64,000 bases of DNA. Origin: Callipepla californica brunnescens (Eukaryota; Chordata; Aves; Galliformes; Odontophoridae). How positions within the stretch are numbered: the stretch's first letter is position 1; each line of letters starts with the position of its first letter. Positions 12,918 to 25,600 of this stretch are shown here, in pieces. Both the position numbers and the translations under genes were made by a program. The stretch covers positions 9,478,646 through 9,542,645 of the forward strand of contig JALIRH010000018.1 of the NCBI GenBank assembly GCA_023055505.1, given 5' to 3'. A model generated the notes under the pieces. That model ran no database searches. It saw only the letters and a program-made list of their open reading frames with translations, and was not told the origin of the DNA.

Positions 12918-13620
12918 TCATAGAATAGAATCATAGATTGTTTTGGGTTGAAAGGGGCTTTTAAGATAGTCTAGTTCCAACCCCCTGCTATAGGCAGGGA
13001 CAACTTCCTCTGGACCATGTTGCTCAAAGCCCCATCCAGCCTGGCCTTGGACACCTCCAGGGAGGGGGCATCCACTAACTTGCTGAGCAACTTGTTCCAG
13101 CATCTCACCACCCACACAGTAAAGAATTTCTTCCTAATATCTAGTCCTAATCCACTCTCTTCCAGTTTAAAGCCATTTCCCTTCATCCTATAATTACATG
13201 CCCTTATAAAAAGTCCCTCCCCAGCTTTCCTGTAGGCCCCCTTCAGATACTTGTAGGCCACTATAAGGTCCCCATGAGCCTTCTGCAGGCTGAAGGGCCC
13301 CAGCTCTCTGCCTGTTCTCATTAGAGAGGTGCTCCAGCCCTCTGATCATCTTTGTGGCTCTCCTCTGGACCTGCTCCAACAGCTCTGCATCCATATTGTG
13401 TCAGGGGCCCAAGAACCGCATGCAGTACTCCAGGTGGGGTCTCATGAGAGCAGAGTAGAGGGACAGTATCAACTCCCTTGACCTGCTGGTCACTCTTCTC
13501 TTGAGACAGCTCAGGATATGGTTGGACTTTTGGGCTGCAAGTGCATCTTGCCAGCTGATATTGAGTCTTTCATCAACTGACACTCCTAAATCCTTTTCCT
13601 CAGGGCTGCTCTCAAGCCAT
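12918..13620 (-). mobile_element. CR1 LINE, 3' portion of an element split by a nested insertion
   Basis: Read on the minus strand this is a CR1 ORF2 C-terminus and 3' UTR. Recognisable translated motifs are MRPHLEYC and the [15 protein letters not shown] box, followed by LQPAEGSWGP. The tail lies at the low-coordinate end, as TCATAGAATAGAATCATAGA. Frameshifts and stops show it is dead. The match to CR1 breaks off near 13620 within the serine-rich CAGGGCTGCTCTCAAGCCAT box and resumes at 14438, so the two pieces are one insertion interrupted later. See 14438-14592 for the other half. Confidence 0.85.
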
Positions 13621-13837
13621 ACAAAAAATACTTTTTGGAGACAGCTCTTAAAAAAGTAAAAGCTTGGTTGGAAAATATCTGACTCTTTAACTGGGAGGAG
13701 TGACGGAGCAGATGGCACAATAGCAGGTAGGATGGAGACAATGGAGGGTGGGCTGATCTGTGGTTGGTGATGAGGAGCATACCACAAGACTCAGATTGCC
13801 TCAGTGTAGTTGGTGGGGTACAGCCCCAGCTGCCAAT
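13621..13837. other. Unassigned stretch inside the nested CR1 region
   Basis: About 215 bp between the broken minus-strand CR1 and the recognisable part of the plus-strand CR1. I cannot match it to CR1. It could be diverged 5' sequence of the inserted element, filler DNA carried in with it, or a third insertion. Confidence 0.4.
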
Positions 13838-14437
13838 GGCATCCTGGCCTGAATCCGGAATGGTGTGAGCAGGACTAGGGACATAATCCTTCCCCTGTAT
13901 TCGAAATTGGTGAGGCCCACCTTGAGTACTGTGTTCAGTTTTGCGCACCTCAGTACAGAAAGGACATTGAGGTGCTGGAGCTGGTACAAAGAAGGGCAAC
14001 AAGGCTTGTGAAGGGCTTGGAGAATATGCCCTATGAGGAACAACTGAAGGAACTGGGGCTCTTTGATCTGGAGAAGAGGTGTCTGAGGGGAGACCTTATT
14101 GCTCTCTTCAAATACCTGAAAGGTGACTGCAACATGAACAGGGTTGGTCTCTTCTCACTTGTGACAGTGAAAAGACAAGGAAAAATGACCTCAGGCTGCA
14201 CCAGGGGAGGTTTCAGTTGGATGTTAGGCAAAACTTCTTTACAGAAAGGGTTGTTAAGGACTAGAATGGGCTCCCTGGGGAGGAAGAGCCACCATCCCTG
14301 AATGTGTTTAAAACCCATTTGGGTGTGGTGCTCAGGAACATGATAGAGAGGTGGGTTGTTAGAGTTAGGGTAGTAAGGTTTGACTTGATGGTCTTGAAGG
14401 TCTTTTCCAACCTGAGCAATTCTATGATTCTGTGATT
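13838..14437 (+). mobile_element. CR1 LINE 3' half, inserted into an older CR1
   Basis: This is forward-oriented CR1. It has a box encoding [13 protein letters not shown] residues, then the ORF2 C-terminal region ([38 protein letters not shown]). The 3' UTR box GGTCTTGAAGGTCTTTTCCAACC follows, and the tail CTATGATTCTGTGATT ends at about 14437. The coding part is only about 110 codons before frame loss. Because the minus-strand CR1 sequence continues immediately after the tail, this copy landed inside that older copy. Confidence 0.8.
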
Positions 14438-14592
14438 GCCCAAGCCTAGATTCAGGACCTTGCACTTGGCCTTGCTGAACTTCATGAATGAAGGTTGGCA
14501 TAGGCCCACCTCTCATACCTGTCCAGGTCCCTCTAGATGACAGCCCTTCCTCTCTAGCATGTCAGCTGCATCTCTCAGCTTGGTGTCATCAA
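14438..14592 (-). mobile_element. CR1 LINE, upstream remnant of the split minus-strand copy
   Basis: This continues the minus-strand CR1 of 12918-13620. CAGGACCTTGCACTTGGCCT and the CTGAACTTCATGA box, then GGCATAGGCCCACCTCTCA and TTGGTGTCATCA, are in the order and spacing expected for CR1 ORF2 upstream of the break. A small internal duplication (ATGAATGAAGG) is present. Confidence 0.8.
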
Positions 14593-15932
14593 AATGGAAG
14601 GACGAGAATTAGGGTTAGTTGTAGCTGAAGGGCCCACAGTGACAAAAGGGGAGAAATGTAGTAGTGTGGAGAAATGAAGTCTTTTAATGTAAGATGAGCA
14701 AGAGTGGAATTATTGAGAGCTCTACAGAGGCACTATGTCCCTTGTGGGGAGGGCCCAGTTCTGATGCTCTTGTTCAGTAGATTGCTTTAGTGGGAACTTC
14801 TTGGAAGATAATGTACAATTAGAAGGCAGAAATTGTAAGGGACTGGTATCACACATTTAAATAGGTGAATAACTATGAGAAAAAGCTTCACATCAGCTTT
14901 CCTCAGTATTTTCAGTATGAAACATATGCATACGATGTTACTAAAACATATGAGTGTTTATAGTCAAAACTGTTTTTAGCAGCTTTATTAATTTATTTTT
15001 CAGTCTCTTTAACTGACATTATAAGATTTTCTAGCTGGAAACTTTGCATTTTATGCTTCCAGAAGATGGACTTATGTGTAAACCAACTACTATCACTGGA
15101 TCTATATTAAAAAGCAAGGAACCAGTAGCTGCAAGTTCCACAGGGCACTGCAGCCAGATCAGGAAGTGGATCACAGCCACCATGACCACTCCTGAGCTTG
15201 GATTTCCTTCCTGTGGTACAGCAGGGAGGGAGGAGGCTACACCATTTGTTTCTGGATCTCAGCCTGACTTGCAGTTGCACAGCAGCCAGGATGTAGCCTG
15301 GGAGGTAGAAAGCTCCAAGCTCACAAATTGTGGGACGCTCACTGTGGCTGTAATCAGGAGATAAACACAGGCACAAGCCGTATGATGTCTTTGAAGAACA
15401 ATTAGTGAAGGCACAAGCAGTGTGTAGGTACTTCCTTCTTGTACCTAGGAAGGGTGTCTTTCTTCACATTTATTTATTCAAAAATCAGACTCTAGGGAAG
15501 TAGAGAATTAAATTATTTAGATTAACCTATCCCTTAGTAATGTGAATTCCAAGGAGCAATTGCTGACACGCTGCTGGCCTCTTACAAGTGCAGTCTCAAA
15601 GGAACACATGTTAGAAGACATCATTTAGCAGCAGGTTTTTAAATTCAGATGTTGGCTCAAGAGCAGGGAACAAAATAAATGTTCTCAGACAAAATTTCAT
15701 TTTTCTAATTGGCAAAGTGTTTCAGCCCCCCCGTTTTTCTCCTTAATCCTCTGTTTCTGTCCCTGACTAAATCTAACTTTTTAACCTAGTTTTCAGTAGG
15801 TCCTGAGAAACTATTTTTTTGAACTCACACTTACCTTGAACTTTTCTGTTTTCTTGCCTTGCGATGCTTGGTGTGTGTACAAAACATCTAACACTGCACA
15901 TCAAAATGAATGTCACATTTACGCTTTTGTAA

Positions 15933-16172
<240 letters not shown>

Positions 16173-17682
16173 TGAACAAAATAATAATATGGTCATGATA
16201 AACTGATTTGGAACTTCTTCACTGATAAATGGTAATCTCATTACAGCTAATCCTCTTTACATTCATTTGTATTTCCTCTAAATTATGATTTTAGGTTTAC
16301 ATGGCTCCCAACACTGCACACCACTCAGTATCTCTAGAATGCTTATCTGCTTGGCTTTTTTGCCATGCAGAAAAAAAATATAAACATGGAAAACTAAGGC
16401 AAAGAAATAATAAGGCCCAGATCTGCAAAGCTTTCTGTCTACCATTAATTGCTTTTAATTTCAGAATTAAGTGTCTAAATGCAGAGGTGGCCTTCAAAAG
16501 TTACGTATGAAATATACTTTTCTTTCAAAGAATAAAGATGCCTACAAGTCTTTGAGTTGCCTGAGGATATCACAGAAAAGAAGGATCTGGATTCAAATTT
16601 CCTCCAAATCTGGGGAATATTTTAGATGGCCCTGTGAGGGCTGCTGCTTTATATGCAAATTAAAATAATCGTAGCCTAATTTAACAATGGGAGCTTACAC
16701 AGGAGGAAAATAGAGTCCAAAATAGACTCTCTTTTTGCAGAAGTTCTCTTTTTACATTTTTCAGCTTCTTAAAGTATATTCTGGTCAATGAAGCAAAAAC
16801 CACCATGAACAAATAGCTTCCATGTTATAAAAACTTGCAGAAGACAACATGAAATGCTGTCATTATGCTTTCTGTCATTAAAATTATACAAATATCCCCA
16901 TAGCATCAAAATGGTGACCAATGCTTTCCTTGTGGTCACTATCAGCTGTGAGTCCCAAGTGGCACACCAGATACAAAAATATATTTTTCCCCCTCCTCCA
17001 GGAAAATAGTGGATGAAGAATACTAGGAGACCAGGAAAAACTCAGCCTCATGAGGTGCCACTTAACAAATTCACTGAGATACTGTGTGTTGACGATTTGC
17101 AGTGCTATCAGTTTTCATAAATGCTAAACTTGATTTTAGATGACATGGGAGAGTTTATGGGGCAGGAATCAGAGAACCTATAAAGGAGAATCACAACATA
17201 AATAATGGTGGTTTAGACCTCAATCACAGAGAAAAAGGTATTTTAAGTTGAGGAGCTAATTGCTAGCCAGATTAGCATAGCAAAATTATTTTTTTCATGA
17301 AGAATAGTTGGGGTTTCATTTGGATTATAATACTGTCTGTTGACAGGCTTTAAAACAGAAACATTTAACTCCTGACTGCATTACGATTACTGCAGCAACC
17401 TTATTTATTCAGAAAAGAGTGCACAATATGTACCTAGCTGCATTAATAATAGTCATGTTGAGTATGGCTGCCCATACATGCAAAAGAAAGTCAGGTGTCT
17501 TTGTCACCATTACCTGGAATACAGTCCTGTGGAGTTTGGGTGAGAAAAGTAGCCTCAACCCAGAGCTTCTGAGGCACGGCTATGATGGGCAGAAAGTTAA
17601 TTCTGACATAGATTGCCTTCGCACAGCCACCTGCTAGCTCTGGAGAAATACATTCCTTTCTACTGTCTGCCAGTTTTTCAGC

Positions 17683-17723
17683 AAAGCCTCTTTTTCTTAC
17701 TTAGAAAGCCTCTTTACTTACTT
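17683..17723. repeat. Short tandem duplication (about 20 bp, two copies)
   Basis: AAAGCCTCTTTTTCTTACTT is followed two bases later by AAAGCCTCTTTACTTACTT. This is a local duplication, probably from replication slippage. Confidence 0.75.
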
Positions 17724-20523
17724 CCATAGAGGCTCTCTGTAAGACTTCTTCTTCAGACCAGAATTCTGTCTCCTAACTAGGCCCAAGAGCAACTGTTGCT
17801 TGCGAGTAGATTCAAAGTCCTATCTTAAAAAAAATTGTACTTTTTGACTGTGGTAATGGCACACTTTGGAGCAATAAAACCAAACAGCAACAACAACTGA
17901 AGAAAAAAACCCCACAAGACTAATCTTCCAAAGAGATCACTACATTCATTTTCTACCTTGTGGTTGGCCTGTCACCTCTGTGGAGCCTCACTGACTCAGT
18001 GGGGCTCAACAAAACCAAGAGAGTTATCACAAGATTAGACTTGAGGTAAAGGATTTGAGCTCTTTATAACACACAGCAGTAACATCAGGCAGAACAACTG
18101 TAGCATCAGATGGGATGACTCTTGCAGCTAACGAGAGACAGAGATGAGGCACATTTTCTTCCAGTATGTATAAAACTCAGAGCAAAATGTATGAAGCAGA
18201 TAAGCCCAGGACAGCATAAAGCCTCTTCTACATTAATGGCATATATCCAAGATATGCTAGATATGGAAAATTTTAAATTGCTCTTCCTCCTCTGCCCTGT
18301 GTTTCCAGCTGTAAGATTTGCTATTACAAAAAATCCTACTTGTTCAACTTGTAACAGATGTGCTACCGTCCCTGGAGTACTGTTTTAGAAAATTTCTCTG
18401 TAGATGTAAAGAAATAGCGGCAGAGATGTTAATAAATTCCTACCACGTCTTATTCTTCAAATTAGTCTAATTAGCATTTAAATTAGCTGAATATTAAGAA
18501 ATGAGCTTCAGTCAAAACCCTGGACCTAAGCATCACTGGAAATCGGGCAAGTGGGGATGTGGAAATAAACTCTAAGGCTATCTGTTTTTTCCAGAACTAT
18601 GTGAAAACTTCAGATATGATGTGAATATCTCTAACACATGAGATGCTGAGGCTTGGATAAAATTTAAAATTCAGTATGCTCTTCTTTGTGCTTCTTCTTT
18701 ACTGAAGTTCACTCAGAGACAGAAAATGAAGCAAACACTATGCTGTTGTAATATTAATCTTAAAAATTTTAAATAAGAAAACATTTAGAAAAGATTGGGT
18801 TTCCAATGATTGTATTAGTGTTGCCATACAAACTCATTAACTGTTTGAAACTGAGCAGGCAGTTTTATAGAAGTGGTCTCACTGTTTTTCATTTTTGATC
18901 CAATATATTAGAGATAATGATGTAAAATACAGAGAATGCAATTTGTAAGCATTTAAAAAGATAGGTAATGCACTATAAAATCTGCTAGATTATTGTTACC
19001 TAATTTAAAATTATTTTAGCGCTGGTTTACATTTTCTGGGTTTAAAACCCACCAAGAAAAAGAAAGAAGCCGAGGAGGTTTCATGCCAAATAATGTGAAC
19101 ATTGAAAAACGAAGAAGAAAAGGAGATTACTCATCCTTGTGTTAAAGTTACCCAGTTTTTATTAAGTGGTATATTGACAATAATTATTCAAATTAACATC
19201 TGTTTGTAGAAACTAGAAACGAACACTTTTTTAAAAAGCATATATTGTCTCAGGAAACAAAACAAACAGAAAAACCTCAACACTGTCACAAGGAAGGAAA
19301 AATGAATGTCATTTTTGGCTTTTGATATGGACCAGGAGCTGATGTTTCCTAAAATGAACAACAACCATACCATATGTCTTTTGTATAAGTGCATCCTCAC
19401 CAGCCAAACCAAATGTTGTTATAGTGCCACTGTTTCTCATCAACAAAGTGTGCTGTTAATGGCTTCCCAGCAACAAACTTCATGGCGGATTAATTATTTA
19501 CCACACATCCTTCACATCAGGAGATTGTAACTTCATCTATAGCAAAAACTAAATCCTGTCACTCTCTGTTCTGAATCTAAAGCTTGTTCCCTTCAGAAAG
19601 AGAGCCATTTTCACTTTTCTCTCATATTAGCAGGCAGGAACTAGGCAGCAATGTGCACTCTCTGGAAACTGGATGGTTTCCAGCAGCAAGGGAGGGGGCT
19701 CGGGAGCTGCCTTTCGTCACAGCAATGGGTTGTAAATCTTAACTATTTTTAGATGGACCTCATCAATTTGTGACAAGATTTATCCCTATGTGGGATCTAA
19801 TCTTAAGAGATTGGAGGAGTCCACTTCCAGACTTGAGTTCCTGTGAGTGGTTTTAGGCCTATCAGCAGGAAAAGTTGGGCAAATAAATCAAGCCAGACTT
19901 GTCTTTACCGCTTTAAGTACAGCTGAGATATTGTTATGTGTTTTATAAAATCTGGATGACTGACTTTGTGCCCGATATGAAAGTATAGTCTGTGCTAATA
20001 CTTAGTTTATGGTAACACTTAATTAAAAAAAAATCCCACTTTCTCAGTGGAACCACACCCCAAGAAGTGCACACTTCAGACACTTCGTTTATATCCCAAG
20101 TCTTTATTTTTATTTTGAAGCAAACAGGCACACCGATTTTACTCACTTTCCAGACTCATTCCTGACGTATGTTTTCTTTTGCACTTGCTTTTGCATTCTC
20201 CCTTCCTCTGGAATCCCATCTTTCCTTCCTTGATTTTCCCAAAAATCCCAAGGCTGTTCATCAGGAAATTTTGTTTTCCTTCCTTGGAGATAATGGCATG
20301 TCTACAACCTCACACCCTTGGCCAGGCTGCTTTCTGCAGCTTTCTGTAGCATGTGAGGGAGTGCAGAGCCTCAGGGTCCCAGGTTTCCTCCTGCCTTTTT
20401 TCTGTGAGGATCACCAGGCTTGTCTGTAACAAATGCTGGGTATATTATATGATGAAATACAGTTTTCTGTGCAAACTGAGATGATTGAATAGAAACGGTT
20501 TCTAAACATAAATATAAATATTT

Positions 20524-20632
20524 CATAGAATCGCAGAATTGTTTGAGTTGGAAGAGTCTCTGAAAGGCCATCTAGTCCAACTCCTCTGCAATGAGCAGGG
20601 ATATCTGTAGCCAGATCAAGGTGCTCAGAGAC
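20524..20632 (-). mobile_element. CR1 LINE 3' UTR fragment
   Basis: Reverse-oriented CR1 tail: CATAGAATCGCAGAATTG, then GAGTTGGAAGAGTCTCTGAA, a CCATCTAGTCCAACTCC box and CAATGAGCAGGGATATC. It is about 110 bp and 5'-truncated. Opposite orientation to MID1. Confidence 0.85.
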
Positions 20633-21162
20633 TATTTATACTCCTAGTTTGCAGTTTTCATGCATCTTGTAATATCTGTAGAAAACTTGTAAATAAAGAA
20701 CTAAAGCCAGTCCTGGTAGATTATTATCTATAAATTCCATGGACATTCACCCAGTGAGAGAGCCCTCCAGCATGTGGTTAATGCAGCATGTGGCTCTAAA
20801 GAGTCTGTAAAAACATCTCTGTGTGTCAGGAAAGCAGCTTCTTAATTCTGGAGCTAAGGGGAAGTGGGTTGGGGAAAAGAAGTTAAAGAATACATTAGCA
20901 GCCCATGTTGAAGCCCTCTACAGCAGCTGAGGCTTTAGCTGGAATCCCACTGCTGCAGAATTCTGTTGGTAACAGACTGGTGAATCTGAAAATTCTTGTA
21001 AGAGCCTTGGACAAATCTTCCAAAACCACCATTGTAAAAGTGGAATTACCAGAGTTTCAAAGGCACTTTGCTGCTATAAATGCATGAGTTTGCTGCAGAC
21101 GTTTTAGATCATGACAATAATTGACATTAGGCACAAATTTGGGCTTGAGACACTTCTGCCAG

Positions 21163-21180
21163 TTTTTTTTTTTTTTTTTT
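21163..21180. repeat. Poly(T) tract
   Basis: Run of 18 T. Confidence 0.9.
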
Positions 21181-22459
21181 CTAAACTCTTTTATTATTGT
21201 TTCTGGACGTTTTTCTCATCTCTTCTAGGAAGTGTATGATCAAACATCTATTATTTAGTCAATACCATGAAGCTGCTCTCATCTGTTATGCAGAAACATA
21301 ATCTGAACTCAGCTGGAGGAAAAATTGGAGCAATTATCCAAGGGAGAGGGGAAAGGAAATAGGTTGTGCTTGTAGACAGTTTTATAACATCTGTATCTCA
21401 GTATTTTTGTTTGGCTTGGTTTTATTTTCAATTCACCAAACGTCATAGGAAGCGAATTCTGGACACTGCTGCAAAATCATTTACAGTTATACAAAGAAGG
21501 GAAAGCATTTCCCTAAAATTGCATAGCCCTCAAACTGCTGCCTCCTTTGCTTTCTGTTTGGAATAGAAATGCTCAGTTTCTAGCTAACTTCTAAAGATCT
21601 GCTGCAGGCTAAAGCTCAGCATAAGCTTCCCAATCAAAAACTGTTTTTGTGTCTCATAGGGTGTTTTTAGATACATTATACAGTCACCTGAACAAACTAT
21701 TGAAAGGTCCCTGGCACAGATAGTGAACACTTACACCAGTCAGCCACGTTTTAAATCACTGTGACAGCAGCCGTGCAAAAGTGATGAAGAGAAGATGGCA
21801 GTACCTGCAAAAAGCCATCATCTTTTTTTTCTTCTTCTTCTTTTTCTTGCCTTATCAAAAAGAGCCAAATGGGAAAACTATGAATAATGAAAATTCAAAT
21901 TTCTGTTTAGACTACATCTACAAGAGAGTTTCTTTAAATTTTATGACACTGTGTGGCCTGCATCCTTTTTTATGAGAGACGTGAAGCATTTCTGTTATTT
22001 GAGGAAAAGCAAAGTCAGAACTCAGCTGTCAGAGTGATTCCCTGAAGAAGCACAAACAATAAAGAGGCTTTGTCTATGATAGTAAAAAACAACAGATACT
22101 CATGTTCTCACTGTCACTCCTTTTTGAGATTGGGTTCCATTGCATTCAAAGCCTGAATAAACTGAGAAGTTCTCTTTAGGAAAATCTTGATGGAAAGCCT
22201 TTATATAGATTTTGGTGGCTGAATTGCAGCAAATGTCCTTCGTTGGTCATACGTAGCAGAATAGAAATACACTTTGGTGGGTTTTCTAGACAATAGGGAG
22301 GGGGCAATAGATAAAAAAAACCCTGTTTACCATCAGTATGAAATATATAGGGTAGATAACATGAAAATTATCTGCACTGAAAACTTTTTTTCTGTCCTAA
22401 TGCCTCCTGGTTTTGCAAAGGTACAAGATTCTTGTTCAACAGCTATAGAAGTAACTGAC

Positions 22460-22484
22460 TTTTTTTTTTTTTTTTTTTTTTTTT
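22460..22484. repeat. Poly(T) tract
   Basis: Run of 25 T. No recognisable element is attached to it. Confidence 0.9.
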
Positions 22485-22604
22485 AAGTAGGCAGAAGAAC
22501 TTGAAGGGAATGGGGAGCTATTTTTCTCAATGAGTTGCTAATTAGCAAATTGATTTGCCTAAAACCCTAAGGATAGTTTACTGCATTTTTTTTCCTGTGA
22601 CAGT

Positions 22605-22660
22605 TTCTAATGAGAGGAAAATATTTTATCCGTTCTAATGAGAGGAAGAAGTTTTATCTG
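22605..22660. repeat. 28-bp direct tandem duplication
   Basis: Two adjacent 28-bp units (22605-22632 and 22633-22660) both start TTCTAATGAGAGGA and end TTTATCYG, agreeing at about 24 of 28 positions. The few differences mean the duplication is not recent. Confidence 0.85.
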
Positions 22661-25600
22661 TTAACTTGGTCTAGATGAATACGTGGCATGATCTACTTTT
22701 GGTTTATAACTACTTCAGTTCTACCTTTAACTCCACTCTCATAAAACTTGATTTCACTCAAAGTAGCTTCAAGGAAGCTTCAGTGATCCCTAATTTTACA
22801 TAATAGTCAGGAAATTTTGGAAATAAAACAAATAAAACATACTAAGTATATAGATACTTCAGAATTAATACTCATTCAAGGATGTCCTCAATTCATTCCC
22901 AGTATGCCCTAGCCTAGTAGTCAAATACTATTTGCCTAAGGAAACATTTAATTGCTTTCACAAATGACTAATTAAATGCATAATTGATCATATATATGTG
23001 TCTAGAACTGCAGCACTTATGCATACACTTAATGTACAGATGAGGCATATACTGGAATATGTTATTGCACCTTAAACCGTTTTGTAACTTTTGGAGTCAT
23101 AATTATGATATTGATCACATGTACTGTATATAAACTAGCAGGAATATTTGTCACTGCCTGGTAAAAAGACTGGTTTCCATTCCCTCCATCTCTTTCTCTA
23201 CCTTACACCTATACATGGGCATGTGTTTGCATTTGTATCAGACTGACATCCCTGAAAAACGTTAGCCTTGGAATTAGAAAGCAAATGTCAGCCACTGTTA
23301 ATCACTAGTCAGGTAATAATCAGGTAATGCAACAGGTAATACTTTGTGCCCACCATCTGAGAGCATAACTCGGCAGTCAAAATACCCTTACTTATAGGAA
23401 CTCTGCCTTTCAGACATTTACCTTTATGGGAACAAAATACCCCTAAGTTTCTCTATTATCTATTCTAACAGAAGTTGCTGAACAATAACAAGAGCAGCAA
23501 GGAGACCAAAGCATTGTTTCTCTAGCTAAATACTGAGCCAGAGACATCAGATCCTGGATGAGCATTTTAAGTACTGACCTGCTGGATACAAGGTTCATCT
23601 TCAGCATCCTTTGAACTTCAGGGATTACTTAATTGCTTTTGTTTTTCTACCCTGAATAAACCAAGTGGAATATTTTGTTTAACATGACATAAAGTCATGG
23701 TGTCAGCAGGAATAACAAAATCAGACCAATAAATAAGTAAATATTGCTCAATTAAAAAGTAAAATATTATTCTTTAGGTTCAAAGAATAGATTAACAGAA
23801 AGGAAAAAAAATAATGACTTAAACTAATGGATTAATATAACCCTCTTAGTGTATCTTGAAAAAACACATCCCTGCTAAGGGCTGGTTTCACTAACAGCTT
23901 AATCCAGTCTTAAAACATCACTGCTGCAAGAAATGCCCCCTCTGTGCTGCTGCCCTCCCAGCTGTGCTGCTCTGCTTGTTTCCCGTGTGTCAGTGCAATG
24001 GCAAAGTCAGCCAGGTGAGCACAGCCAGGCCATTTCCCCAGGCAGCCGTACCAGGTTCAGCACATACAAGGAAAGTGGGGAAAGACTTTTATTTTTGGCA
24101 ATATGATCCCAGAGCAATTTAGCCTAGCTGTGAAACTGTATTTTTTCTCTCAGTAAATATCTTTCCTCCATTGTGCTTTCGTATGCTGGAAAAGGCTAAC
24201 TTCAGCATCATGCTGCATTTGTGTTTCATAAAAAGTGATGCTTGGTTTCTTGAAGCAGGCCTAGTCTGTTGTGTGTCAGCCTAATCATATCTGGAGTGGT
24301 TCTCTATTAGAATTTTCCAGACAATTTGAATTTATGATGTTTAATGTTTTTAATGGAAATCTTAGAAAAATGATTTGTTTGCTTTCCATGAAATTTCTGT
24401 GTTGTTTTTGTTTCTTTTGTTTGGCTTTGTTCCTCTGATTGGATTTTAAATGTCACTGGAGGACTGCTAGGATCCTTGCAGGTTAGTTTCTCAACCATGC
24501 TTCAAAGCACGGCAAGGCAAAAAAACCCTTTAAAATAATATTTGAGTGAGTAATGTGAGTATTTCAGACATCTAAAAAGGTTTACTTATAGTCAAGATTG
24601 GGAAAGATAGCCTTATCAGTGTGACTCAAAGAGCTACAGCTATCCTGGCCTAATTGGCTCTTCATTCACCAAATTCCTAGGTAGCCAGAGTCAGTTGCTG
24701 TACTTTTGTGCTGACCTTTGTTTAACCTGCACTGAGACTGCCTCTAAACACAAGTTAGAGATAAATGTAGAATGCAAACAAAAACAAAGCCTCTGGCACC
24801 TTGAAATGGGAGATGGCCATTCCTTTCTCTTGCACCAATTTAGTCTAAAGCAGTTGTAGTTGATCCCTTCAGATGGCAAGCTGATTAATATCACATATTT
24901 CCAAAGGCACCGTTTGTCACAATAGATAAAATCAGTTTTATTCTTAGGCTTGATAAAACCTGAAAAAGCCTTAGTCTAAGAGTTGTTTTTGCTCTACAAA
25001 AGTAAATTGAATAACCTGTGTTATCAAATAGAGATATGAAAGGAAAGAATTCCTGGACAGGAATTCAGGCTCAAAACCTAAAGAGGAAGAAGTATGAGGC
25101 AATAAAGTGTCGGTTGTTAAGCAGAATTAATGCAATTTGTGGTTTTTTTTTTCTGATTTTTTTTGTTTGTTTGTTTATCTATGCATAAATAGTAATTCTA
25201 TAACCATCAACCCACACCCATAAAGAAAAGCTGATATTCCTTCCTTACCTGGATGACCATGCCTGTGGCATTTTGAGGCATGTAGACCATTTAAAATAGG
25301 AAAGCTAAAATCTACCTCACTTTCTGAATATCTTTCTACAGCCTACTTTATTTCAGTTTGCACAACTAATGGAAGACTACTGAATAAAAATTACTCTGGT
25401 TTTGATTAATTTATCCCAGTCAGCGTAGTCTTAAAAAAAGCAGGCAGCCTCTTAGAGTGTCTTATTTTGTTTGTCATTTTGGGATTATTTGTCAAAGAAG
25501 GACTTAAGCATTTGCGCTTGTAGATAAAATTGCCTCACCTATAAGTAATTCCAAAGAGAGAGTTTTGCTCCGGTGGAAAAAAAGTCTGCTGAGATACTAA

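Noticed and set aside
13401..14516. Several overlapping ORFs of 80-160 codons on both strands
   Set aside because: All lie in the nested CR1 copies and are frames or shadow frames of dead CR1 ORF2, not host genes.
25047..25066. Perfect 9-bp palindrome GAATTCCTG..CAGGAATTC with a 2-bp spacer
   Set aside because: A few such short-spaced palindromes are expected by chance in 64 kb, and nothing around it suggests a function.
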